The notes beneath the pieces were generated by a model, which saw only the letters and a list, made by a program, of their open reading frames with translations, did not search any database and was not told the DNA's origin. The position numbers were made by a program, and so were the translations under genes. Source: DATKQD01 sp050695655 (GTDB taxonomy: Bacteria; Chloroflexota; JAJPGV01). From it: a stretch of 7,059 bases of DNA. The DNA lies in the NCBI GenBank assembly GCA_050695655.1, contig JBOGTU010000115.1:1-7059 (forward strand), written 5' to 3'. How positions within the stretch are numbered: position 1 is the first letter of the stretch; each line of letters opens with the position of its first letter. Shown in pieces: positions 1-5,940 of this stretch.

Positions 1-1
1 C

Positions 2-1378
2 CCATCTCCTGGCGCGGACTTCGCTCGCGCCCACATCCTGGAAGGGTTCAAGATCGCGCTGGATAACCTGGACGCGATCATCAAGACGATCCGCGAGTCG
101 GACACAGCGGAAGCGGCACAGACGGGCCTGAAGCAAGGCTTCAACCTGTCGGACCTGCAGGCGCGCGCCATCCTGGACCTGCAACTGCGCCGGTTGGCCG
201 CCCTTGAACAGAAGAAGATCAACGACGAATACGCCGAGGTGATCAAGAACATAGCCGCCTTGGAGGACCTGCTCGCCAACCCTCGCAAGATCGACCAGGT
301 GCTCAAGGACGAGCTGGCCGACCTGAAGAAAAAGTATGGCGACGAGCGGCGTACCGCGATCACTGCAGACGAGGCCGCCGAGCTCACGGATGAAGACCTG
401 ATCGCCGATGAAGAAGTAGCCATCACCATCACCAATCGTGGCTACATCAAGCGCGTGCCCAGCTACACCTACCGCGTGCAGCGCCGAGGCGGGCGCGGTA
501 TCACCGGCATGATCACGCGCGAAGAGGACGCAGTCGCTCAGCTGGTGGTGTGCCACACGCACGACAACATGCTCTTCTTCACCAACCGCGGGCGTGTGTT
601 CCACATCAAGGCCTACGAGGTGCCGGATTCCAGCCGCACCGCCAAGGGCACGCCCATCATTAACCTCATCAACATCGAGCCTAAGGAACTGGTCACCGGC
701 CTCATCCACATCCGCAACTTCGAGGAAGCCGGCAGTTACATGGTGATGGCTACACGCCGCGGCGAAATCAAAAAGACGCCACTCACGGAGTTCTCCAGCG
801 TACGCCGAGCCGGCCTCATCGCTTATGACATTGAGCCGGGCGACGATCTGCAGTTCGTGCGGGCGCTGGAGAAGGACGCGGACGTTATCCTGGCCAGCCG
901 CATGGGCTACGCCGCGCGCTTCTCAGAGACGGAACTGCGGGCGGCCTCGCGCGCCTCGGGCGGGGTGCGCGGCATTCGGCTGCAGGCCAAGGACGAAGTT
1001 ATCGGCATGGATGTGATCCGCGAGGAGTCCGAGTTGCTCACGGTCACGGAGGATGGCTACGGTAAGCGCACCCCGGTGGACCAGTACCGCTCCACTGGCC
1101 GCGGCGTGCAGGGCGTGTACACCATGGAGCTGCGCAAAGGTCGTGGCGGCCTGGCCGGCATGCGTGTCGTCGATCCCGCGGACGAGCTGATGCTGATCTC
1201 GAAGGACGGCATCGTCATCCGCACGCAGGTGAATACTGTGCGCCAGACCGGGCGACTGGCTCAGGGCGTCACCGTGATGAAGCTCGGCGCGGGAGATCGC
1301 GTCGTCTCCATCTCCACCGTTGGCTTCCAGAACGGCGATGCGAAGCCCACTGATGAGGAAGCCGAGCCTCAGGAGTAA
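2..1378 (+). CDS. gyrA: DNA gyrase subunit A, C-terminal part (5' end outside window)
   Basis: Type II topoisomerase subunit A; with GyrB it introduces negative supercoils using ATP. The open frame runs from the left edge to TAA at 1376-1378, giving about 458 residues, roughly the last 55% of a usual GyrA. The catalytic tyrosine is not in the window. From about base 26 the translation reads RAHILEGFKIALDNLDAI, a classic GyrA tower segment, followed by AILDLQLRRLAALE and LEDLLANPRKI. The GyrA box QRRGGRG (bases 479-499) identifies gyrase rather than topoisomerase IV. Six beta-pinwheel blades are visible, each with a G-x-x-x-R type strand and a basic loop (NRGYIKR, NRGRVFH, RRGEIKK, RMGYAAR, EDGYGKR, KDGIVIR). 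A short acidic tail (DEEAEPQE) ends the protein; in E. coli GyrA such a tail modulates DNA wrapping. A TTG at 194 is an internal leucine codon, not a start. The first eight residues fit the family poorly (see findings). Confidence 0.97.
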   Translation, partial: PSPGADFARAHILEGFKIALDNLDAIIKTIRESDTAEAAQTGLKQGFNLSDLQARAILDLQLRRLAALEQKKINDEYAEVIKNIAALEDLLANPRKIDQVLKDELADLKKKYGDERRTAITADEAAELTDEDLIADEEVAITITNRGYIKRVPSYTYRVQRRGGRGITGMITREEDAVAQLVVCHTHDNMLFFTNRGRVFHIKAYEVPDSSRTAKGTPIINLINIEPKELVTGLIHIRNFEEAGSYMVMATRRGEIKKTPLTEFSSVRRAGLIAYDIEPGDDLQFVRALEKDADVILASRMGYAARFSETELRAASRASGGVRGIRLQAKDEVIGMDVIREESELLTVTEDGYGKRTPVDQYRSTGRGVQGVYTMELRKGRGGLAGMRVVDPADELMLISKDGIVIRTQVNTVRQTGRLAQGVTVMKLGAGDRVVSISTVGFQNGDAKPTDEEAEPQE

Positions 1379-1509
1379 ATCCGGCCGCGCAAAGTTGGAG
1401 GCATCTGGTCTTCGCCGACCCGTCTTACGCAGGGGACCATACCAGCCCTCCGGGATTGCTCAGATATTCAACTTCGGCCGCGAGGGTCCGCGTGGCATAC
1501 GCGCGGCGT
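1379..1509. other. Convergent intergenic region between gyrA and the minus-strand cluster
   Basis: This 131-base gap separates the gyrA stop from the stop codon of the minus-strand 128-residue gene. The two genes converge here. I see no convincing gene in it: an overlapping plus-strand frame (1320-1559) starts inside gyrA and has no recognisable protein features. No T-run typical of a simple intrinsic terminator is present. The only strong structure is the nested inverted repeat beginning at 1487. Confidence 0.7.
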
Positions 1510-1541
1510 CTACCGCTGGCTTGCGCCGCGCTCCACGCGGA
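1487..1541. terminator. Nested inverted repeat, possible bidirectional terminator
   Basis: Two perfect inverted repeats are nested. The outer stem is TCCGCGTGG (1487-1495) with CCACGCGGA (1533-1541), 9 bp. The inner stem is GCGCGGCG (1501-1508) with CGCCGCGC (1524-1531), 8 bp. Between them is a small asymmetric internal loop (1496-1500 against 1532), and the apical loop is 1509-1523. The structure would form in transcripts from either strand. It lies between two converging genes and includes the last codons and stop of the minus-strand gene. Neither side has a T-run, so if it terminates transcription it is a non-canonical or Rho-assisted terminator. Position and stem length are seen; the role is inferred. 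Confidence 0.45.
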
Positions 1542-1896
1542 TGGCGATGTCCATCATGAACTCAAAGTAAGCGGCAGCCTCCGTCATTGAGAAGTCCTGC
1601 TTCTGAAAGGTCATCTGGGGGATGCCGTCGTCGCCAATGGTGCAGATGACGCCCAGGCGGCCCAGCCAGGGCTGAAGCTGATTGCGGCGCGGTCCACGCG
1701 TGGCGTGAGCGGCCGGCAGTGGCACGGAGCCGCCGAAGGGCCGAGCAATCAACTCCGGGTGCACGGTACCCACGTGCACGTATGCGTCCGCGCAGCAGCG
1801 CACGCAGGCCAAGTACTCGCTCTCATCCAGCGCGCCCTCGGCCTGGGCCAATGTATTGCGCAGCACAGCATCCGCGAGATCGCTGGGGCGAATCAT
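1510..1896 (-). CDS. Hypothetical protein, 128 residues, last gene of the cluster
   Basis: I do not recognise this family. The start chosen is ATG at 1896 (MIRPSDLADAVL) because AAGAGG lies six bases upstream (1908-1903). The longer frame from 1992 adds 32 low-complexity, basic residues (MGSLLQSNSTAG...) and lacks such support. The protein is probably soluble: no signal peptide or membrane helix is evident. An amphipathic N-terminal half contains a small cysteine cluster, C31-x-x-C34-C35, followed by an H41/H46-bearing stretch (YVHVGTVHPEL). A central proline- and arginine-rich loop precedes a likely beta segment (GRLGVICTIGDDGIPQMTFQ, residues 79-98) and a C-terminal helix (TEAAAYFEFMMDIAIRVERG). 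It follows the FMN oxidoreductase gene by 109 bases in the same direction, so it may belong to that unit. That the coding is real rests on the ribosome binding site, protein-like composition and a sensible gene layout, not on a family match. Confidence 0.7.
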   Translation of the reverse strand: MIRPSDLADAVLRNTLAQAEGALDESEYLACVRCCADAYVHVGTVHPELIARPFGGSVPLPAAHATRGPRRNQLQPWLGRLGVICTIGDDGIPQMTFQKQDFSMTEAAAYFEFMMDIAIRVERGASQR

Positions 1897-2005
1897 CGCC
1901 TGCCTCTTACGAGCCCTGCGGCTATCCCTGGCCGTAGCCCAGCACGCGGTACCTTCACCTGCCGTTGAGTTCGACTGGAGAAGCGACCCCAACGAGCGGC
2001 GCTCT
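1897..2005. other. 109-base intergenic gap between FMN oxidoreductase and hypothetical gene
   Basis: Apart from the ribosome binding site noted separately, there is only weak structure. A four-pair hairpin GAGC-GGC-GCTC (1994-2004) lies just after the oxidoreductase stop, and a five-pair repeat GGCTA/TAGCC lies at 1920-1924 and 1935-1939. I see no clear -35/-10 pair on the minus strand, so read-through from the upstream gene is the simpler reading. Confidence 0.4.
1903..1908 (-). promoter_or_regulatory. Ribosome binding site of the 128-residue hypothetical gene
   Basis: The minus strand reads AAGAGG here, six bases before the ATG at 1896. This decides between the two in-frame starts at 1992 and 1896, because the shorter product begins with a normal, structured N-terminus. 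Confidence 0.5.
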
Positions 2006-3214
2006 TCAGATGGAGCTGTTCACTGGCCACTTGGTGCCCTGCAACTGCTGCTCTCGCCACTGCTGGTGCTGGGGATGCCGCTCCTTGAACTCGGGCATCA
2101 CCTCTTTGGCGAACAGCTCCAGCGATTCCATGATGTCCTCGTGCTTGCGATCGCCACACTGGGAAAACAGGTTCATGACGTCCACATGGGCCGCCTCGAA
2201 CTGCCGGGCCGTCTCCAGAATGTACTTAGGCGAACCAATGAGCCCGCCCCGGCGGCCCATGCGGTACAGCACCTTGGCGCTCTCATCCTCCGGCTCCAAC
2301 TCAGTCACCTGCTCGCGCTTCTCGGCGGACTCTTCGGCGTCGTACCGGCGGCGGAATTCGCGATAGATGTTGTCCTGCCCATAGGTGTGGTGCCCGTTCA
2401 TCCAGCCGAACACGAAGCCAAAATACTGCGCGCCCCGCAGTCCCTTTTCTATGGCCTCCTCATCAGTCCGCGCACAGAACATGTTGCCGCCGGTCACAAG
2501 CGCCGGGTTGATGGCCTGGCCAATTGGCGCGCGGCAGTTGCGGATGAGCTCCCAGTAGCGCGACACGCGCTGCTGTGTATCCTCCACTGTTTCGAAGCCC
2601 ACGCCCAGCGCACCAATGCCCAGCCGCGCCGCCAGCATCACCGTCTCCGTGCGCGACGAGGCGACCCACACCGGCGGATGTGGCTTCTGCACCGGCTTAG
2701 GGATCACGTTGCGCGCAGGCATAGTGAAGTACTTGCCTTCGTATCCGGGATACGGCACCGTGGTCATCATCCGCAGGCACTCGCGCGTGGCTTCTTCCCA
2801 AGCCTGCTTCTTCTCCTCATGAATGGTGAGAAAGCCGCCGATCTCCGTGGTGGTAGCGCCTTCGCCCGTACCGAACTCCGCCCGACCGTGTGACACGAGA
2901 TCCAGCGCCGCGATGCGCTCCGCCACTCGGGCGGGGTGATTCTGCTTGGGCGGCATCTGGATGATGCCGTGTCCCAGGCGGATGTTCTTGGTCCTGCCGG
3001 CGGCAGCTCCGAGGAACACTTCCGGCGCCGCGGCGTGGCAGTATTCCTCCAAAAAGTGGTGCTCGTTCACGAACACGTAGTCATAGCCGAGCTTGTCAGC
3101 CCACTCGATCTGCTCCAGGGCCTGGTCGTACGTGCGCTGCTCGTCGCCCTCGTGCCACTGGTCCGAGTCCAGCGGTTTGGGTGTTTGCAACTGAAAGGTG
3201 ATGCCGAACTTCAT
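2006..3214 (-). CDS. LLM-class (luciferase-like) flavin-dependent oxidoreductase
   Basis: Predicted cytoplasmic FMN-dependent monooxygenase or oxidoreductase of the bacterial luciferase superfamily (TIM-barrel fold). Members usually use reduced FMN supplied by a separate reductase, or F420 in some branches. The product is 402 residues. It starts at ATG 3214 (MKFGITFQLQ), the usual N-terminal beta strand, with GAGG nine bases upstream. The open frame extends upstream to 3385, but those 57 residues overlap the ThDP gene and look non-native. Family marks: YDYVFVNEHHF (44-54) with the EHH motif, RLGHGIIQMPPKQNHPARVA (79-98), LDLVSHGRAEFGTGEG (104-119), KPVQKPHPPVWVASSR (173-188) and the late IGSPKYILETARQF (326-339). 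The polar tail after about residue 375 (ERHPQHQQWREQQLQ) extends past the normal core. It lies 22 bases after the ThDP gene, so co-transcription is likely. Class is sure; substrate and F420-versus-FMN use are not. Confidence 0.93.
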   Translation of the reverse strand: MKFGITFQLQTPKPLDSDQWHEGDEQRTYDQALEQIEWADKLGYDYVFVNEHHFLEEYCHAAAPEVFLGAAAGRTKNIRLGHGIIQMPPKQNHPARVAERIAALDLVSHGRAEFGTGEGATTTEIGGFLTIHEEKKQAWEEATRECLRMMTTVPYPGYEGKYFTMPARNVIPKPVQKPHPPVWVASSRTETVMLAARLGIGALGVGFETVEDTQQRVSRYWELIRNCRAPIGQAINPALVTGGNMFCARTDEEAIEKGLRGAQYFGFVFGWMNGHHTYGQDNIYREFRRRYDAEESAEKREQVTELEPEDESAKVLYRMGRRGGLIGSPKYILETARQFEAAHVDVMNLFSQCGDRKHEDIMESLELFAKEVMPEFKERHPQHQQWREQQLQGTKWPVNSSI

Positions 3215-3223
3215 GGCCTTGCG

Positions 3224-3227
3224 CCTC
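3224..3227 (-). promoter_or_regulatory. Weak ribosome binding site deciding the oxidoreductase start
   Basis: GAGG on the minus strand ends nine bases before the ATG at 3214 and sits in the 22-base gap after the ThDP enzyme stop (3237-3239). It supports the short start over the in-frame extension into the upstream gene. The match is short and the spacing long, so translation may also rely on coupling to the upstream gene. Confidence 0.4.
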
Positions 3228-3236
3228 GCCGGCCAA

Positions 3237-4883
3237 TCAGCGCCGATCGCCGAAGCGCGAGAACTCGATTTCCTGGGCGGTGATGAACTCCAGCAGCACC
3301 GGCCGGCCCTCTCTCGTCTTCTCCACGCCACGCTTGAGCGCCGGCACGATTTGATCCGGCTGGGTGATGCGCTCGCCGTAGCCACCTAGGGCCTTGGCCA
3401 GCTCCGAGTAGTTGCCGCTGATGTCCGTGCTGCGGAACTTCTGCGTGGCCGTCTTCATCACTGGCAGTTCCATGGCCATCGAGGAATTATTCATAAGAAT
3501 GGAGAGGATCGGAATGCGCTCACGCACCGCTGTTTCGAAGTCCATCCCGGTGAACCCGATGGCAGCGTCGCCCCAGACGTTCATGCACAGCTTGTCTGGG
3601 CAGGCCAGCTTGGCGCCCATCGCCAGCCCCAGGCCGTAGCCCAGCTGCGTGGTTTTGCCCCAGCCGATGTAGCTCATTGGCACGTCGCTTCGCCAGAAAG
3701 GCGACAGCTGGTCGCGCGGGCTGCCCGCGTCATGCGTGATGATGGTGTTCGCCACATCAAGGGTGTGCCACATCTCCCAGATCACGCGGTAAGGATTGAG
3801 GGGGGCGGTGTCCGCCGTGAGCTTGGGCAACCAGCGCGAGAGCCACTGCTCCCGAAGCCGCGCAATTTCACCGGTCACTTCGCCCAAACGGCCCCGTGGC
3901 TTGCCGCCGAGGCGTTCCCGCACGGCGTCGCGTACGGCGGCCAGCGTGAGCTGCGCATCGCCAATGAGGGCCTTGTTCGCCACAACATCCTTGTTCACGT
4001 CCGCCGCGTCCTGCGTGGCATGGATCATCGTCTTGCCCGCGGGCATGCGCACGCCAAAGCCAGTGCGGGTGAAGCTGCAGCCAATGCCAAAGATCACATC
4101 GGCCTCGTGCAGGAAGTGGAACACCATCTCCGGCATGGCCGCGCCGCCGGACCCAAGCGACAGCGCGTGTGTCTCCGGAAACGCGCTCTTGCCGGGGAGG
4201 CTTGTGGCCACGGCTGCTTCGAGCAGCTCCGCCAGTTCTTTCAGCTCAGCCCAGGCCTTGGCATAGTGCACGCCCTGGCCGGCAAAGATCACCGGACGCT
4301 TGGCTCCCACCAGCAGCCGCGCCACCTCCTCAACCTCTCTGGGATCCGGTGCGCTGCGCAGGGCCGGTGTGCGTTGGTAATCCAGCGGCGCCTCCACCTC
4401 CTCCACCGCGACATCCGTGGGCAACTCCACCACCGCGGGACCCATGCGCCCATTCTTGGCTTGCGTGAAGGCTCGGCGCAGCACATCGGCCGCCATCGAG
4501 GGCAGCGTGATGCTCTCGACGGACTTGGAGATGTGCTGAAAATTCAGGTAGGCGTGGAAGTTAGGTTTGACCTGCGCCCACGACCGCTGATAGCCTGCCG
4601 GCACCACCACCATAGGCACGCCCTCCGAGTAGGCCTGCGCCACGGAACCAAACGTGTTCTCGGTGCCCGGCCCGTGCTGCATGGCGAACACCCCTACCCG
4701 CCGGCCGGAGGTGACACGGCTGATGGCGTCCGCCATGTGCACGCCGGTGCGCTCCTGCCGCACGATGATGGTGCGAATGTCTGCCTCGGCGGCCGCCTCG
4801 ATGAGCGGATTCACCGGGTAGCCAATGAGGCACTCCACGCCTTCTCGCTTGAGTATCTCAGCCATGGCCGCCGCTACGCGCAT
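3237..4883 (-). CDS. ThDP-dependent enzyme, acetolactate-synthase-like
   Basis: Predicted thiamine-diphosphate enzyme of the acetolactate synthase / benzoylformate decarboxylase / oxalyl-CoA decarboxylase fold. These enzymes decarboxylate 2-oxoacids or make and break C-C bonds. The product is 548 residues, a normal length for the three-domain family. Pyrimidine-binding domain (about 1-170): LKREGVECLIGYPVNPLIEA, then RQERTGVHMADA with E44 as the expected catalytic glutamate, and GPGTENTFGSVAQAYSEGVP. Central domain (about 185-325): RPVIFAGQGVHYA and ADVIFGIGCSF. Diphosphate-binding domain (about 365-540): IGWGKTTQLGYGLGLAMGAK and the metal/ThDP motif GDA (438-440) with N465-N466 27 residues on. 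The third motif residue is Ala instead of the textbook Gly, as in some of the uncharacterised 'thiamine pyrophosphate-requiring' proteins. ATG 4883 is preceded by AGGGGG seven bases upstream. No regulatory small subunit gene is nearby, which argues against a dedicated role in branched-chain amino acid synthesis. Fold is sure, reaction unknown. Confidence 0.93.
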   Translation of the reverse strand: MRVAAAMAEILKREGVECLIGYPVNPLIEAAAEADIRTIIVRQERTGVHMADAISRVTSGRRVGVFAMQHGPGTENTFGSVAQAYSEGVPMVVVPAGYQRSWAQVKPNFHAYLNFQHISKSVESITLPSMAADVLRRAFTQAKNGRMGPAVVELPTDVAVEEVEAPLDYQRTPALRSAPDPREVEEVARLLVGAKRPVIFAGQGVHYAKAWAELKELAELLEAAVATSLPGKSAFPETHALSLGSGGAAMPEMVFHFLHEADVIFGIGCSFTRTGFGVRMPAGKTMIHATQDAADVNKDVVANKALIGDAQLTLAAVRDAVRERLGGKPRGRLGEVTGEIARLREQWLSRWLPKLTADTAPLNPYRVIWEMWHTLDVANTIITHDAGSPRDQLSPFWRSDVPMSYIGWGKTTQLGYGLGLAMGAKLACPDKLCMNVWGDAAIGFTGMDFETAVRERIPILSILMNNSSMAMELPVMKTATQKFRSTDISGNYSELAKALGGYGERITQPDQIVPALKRGVEKTREGRPVLLEFITAQEIEFSRFGDRR

Positions 4884-4944
4884 TGCCCTGCCCCCTGCCC
4901 GTTACGCTTCAACTGATTCATCTCGCCACGCCTCCGTAACCTTA

Positions 4945-4950
4945 TGTCAA
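4945..4950 (-). promoter_or_regulatory. Possible -35 element for the ThDP/FMN gene pair
   Basis: The minus strand carries a perfect TTGACA 62 bases before the ThDP start. At 16-18 bases downstream the sequence (TGGCGA, GGCGAG, GCGAGA) does not resemble TATAAT, so the promoter is incomplete by sigma-70 standards. A chance match is quite possible. Confidence 0.25.
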
Positions 4951-5017
4951 GCGCTCTGAGCCGCCAGAGGACCTCGGTCGCCGCCGCCACCACTATAGGT
5001 CATCAGGGCGTCGAGCG

Positions 5018-5044
5018 GCCCGCTCACCCGAGGGCGAAGCGGGC
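5018..5044 (-). terminator. Hairpin directly after the hydrolase stop
   Basis: GCCCGCT (5018-5024) pairs perfectly with AGCGGGC (5038-5044), giving a 7-bp stem with a 13-base loop that contains a further small CCC/GGG pairing. It begins six bases past the hydrolase stop codon. No T-run follows on the minus strand, so it could attenuate, protect the upstream mRNA 3' end, or do nothing. Confidence 0.3.
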
Positions 5045-5050
5045 ACCGTC

Positions 5051-5869
5051 TCAGGCAGTGAGAAAGGCGAGCACGTCGCGGTTGAAGGCTTCCGGGTTCT
5101 CCTGCGGCACGGCGTGGCCAATACCTTCGTACACAATGAGCTTGGCGCCAGGGATGCCCGCGGCGATGGGCCGCCCGGACTCATCCAGCTTGTTCACCTG
5201 GTCGTTGCTGCCCCAAACCACCAGCGTGGGCGCGCTGATGTGGGGCAGCCGTCGCACGATGTTGTAGCGCTGCCGGGTGACGGGGTTGGTCATGTGGCGC
5301 ATGACCTTGGCGAAGGCGTCGCCGTGGCCCGGCAGGTCGATCTTCTTGATGAAGGTGGCCGCCTGATCTTCCCCGCTCAGCCCGCCCGCGGCAGGGCGAT
5401 GGCTCAGTTGCTGGCGAATCTGCTCTGCGCTGGGCACCTTGAATTCCACCATGTTCTGCAGTGGGCGCACTGCCGCGCCGCCGCCGGCCACATTCACCAC
5501 GCGGTTGCAGCGGTTGGGGCTTTCGTAGGACAGCAGCGTGACAATCCAGCCGCCCATGGAGTGGCCCACGAAGTTGGCTTTCTCGATACCCAGCACATCC
5601 ATGAACTCGCGCACGTGGTCCACCAGATAGGCGAACGAAAACTCCTGATCCAGCACGTCGCCCAGGCCCCAGTTCAAGCAGTCCATGGCCAGCACGCGCA
5701 GCTTGCTGGCCAGCGGGCCCATGCTGCCGGCCCAGTTCTCACAGCCGCTGGTCCAGCCGGCACCGTGGATGAGGATGGTCGGGTAGCCGCTCCCGGCCTC
5801 CCAGTAGCGGGTTTTGCCGTGCGTCATCTGCGCGAACTTTTCGGTGAACACGTTGGAGGCAATTGCCAT
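5051..5869 (-). CDS. Alpha/beta-fold hydrolase
   Basis: Predicted cytoplasmic serine hydrolase of the alpha/beta-hydrolase superfamily, 272 residues, a usual length. The start is ATG 5869 (MAIASNVFTEKFAQM) because a perfect AGGAGG lies six bases upstream; the frame opens 15 codons earlier, but that part covers the ribosome binding site. Motifs: ILIHGAGW (32-39) with the HG oxyanion-hole element, nucleophile elbow GHSMGG (102-107) with S104 as nucleophile, the likely acid D223 in VVWGSNDQV (217-225), and H252 in EGIGHAVPQENPEAF (248-262). A lid region (about 135-205) separates elbow and acid. The family includes esterases, haloperoxidase-like proteins and the hydrolases of ring meta-cleavage products. 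Its place between a Rieske oxygenase and a ThDP enzyme favours a catabolic C-C or ester hydrolase, but meta-cleavage hydrolases usually have GNSMGG at the elbow, and no ring-cleavage dioxygenase is in the window. The substrate is unknown. Confidence 0.94.
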   Translation of the reverse strand: MAIASNVFTEKFAQMTHGKTRYWEAGSGYPTILIHGAGWTSGCENWAGSMGPLASKLRVLAMDCLNWGLGDVLDQEFSFAYLVDHVREFMDVLGIEKANFVGHSMGGWIVTLLSYESPNRCNRVVNVAGGGAAVRPLQNMVEFKVPSAEQIRQQLSHRPAAGGLSGEDQAATFIKKIDLPGHGDAFAKVMRHMTNPVTRQRYNIVRRLPHISAPTLVVWGSNDQVNKLDESGRPIAAGIPGAKLIVYEGIGHAVPQENPEAFNRDVLAFLTA

Positions 5870-5875
5870 GCCATT

Positions 5876-5881
5876 CCTCCT
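5876..5881 (-). promoter_or_regulatory. Strong ribosome binding site of the hydrolase gene
   Basis: A perfect AGGAGG on the minus strand lies six bases before the ATG at 5869. It is the best ribosome binding site in the window and fixes the hydrolase start at 5869 rather than 5914. Confidence 0.85.
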
Positions 5882-5902
5882 GGCCAATTCAGGTGTGTTG
5901 CA

Positions 5903-5926
5903 GGCGCAGTTCACAGAGGCTGCGCC
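5903..5926 (-). other. Intercistronic stem-loop between Rieske oxygenase and hydrolase genes
   Basis: GGCGCAG (5903-5909) and CTGCGCC (5920-5926) form a perfect 7-bp stem with a 10-base loop. It lies in the 71-base gap, 14 bases past the Rieske gene stop and 21 bases before the hydrolase ribosome binding site. No T-run follows, so an mRNA-stability or partial-termination role is more likely than a full terminator. The pairing is seen, the role inferred. Confidence 0.4.
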
Positions 5927-5940
5927 CGTCGGGGGGAATG

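Larger units (their letters stand above)
4884..5050. other. 167-base intergenic gap upstream of the ThDP gene
   Basis: This is the largest gap between the minus-strand genes. Just after the hydrolase stop it holds a hairpin (5018-5044), then a small repeat CTCTG/CAGAG (4954-4958 and 4965-4969), a TTGACA hexamer (4950-4945) and the purine-rich leader AGGGGG (4896-4891) of the ThDP gene. A plus-strand frame crosses it (4944-5267) but has no recognisable content. The gap may hold an internal promoter. Confidence 0.45.

Noticed and set aside
194..196. TTG as the start of a separate 394-residue protein
   Set aside because: The same frame continues upstream with strongly conserved GyrA sequence, so this is an internal leucine codon.
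1897..1992. 32-residue N-terminal extension of the small hypothetical protein
   Set aside because: The shorter start has AAGAGG at good spacing; the extension is basic, low in structure and has no comparable ribosome binding site.
1856..2893. 345-codon plus-strand open frame opposite the FMN oxidoreductase gene
   Set aside because: Antisense shadow of a recognised gene, with a repetitive Leu/His/Arg composition and no ribosome binding site or family motif.
3215..3385. 57-residue N-terminal extension of the FMN oxidoreductase
   Set aside because: It overlaps the conserved end of the ThDP enzyme, is Arg/Ser-rich, and the family's normal first strand begins at the ATG at 3214.
3732..4916. 394-codon plus-strand open frame opposite the ThDP enzyme gene
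   Set aside because: It is antisense to a clearly conserved enzyme, is rich in His, Arg and Ala from reversed GC-rich codons, and shows no domain motif.
4992..4997. TATAGT hexamer on the minus strand as a -10 box
   Set aside because: No -35-like hexamer lies 16-18 bases upstream (GGCCGC at 17), and the perfect TTGACA lies on the wrong side of it.
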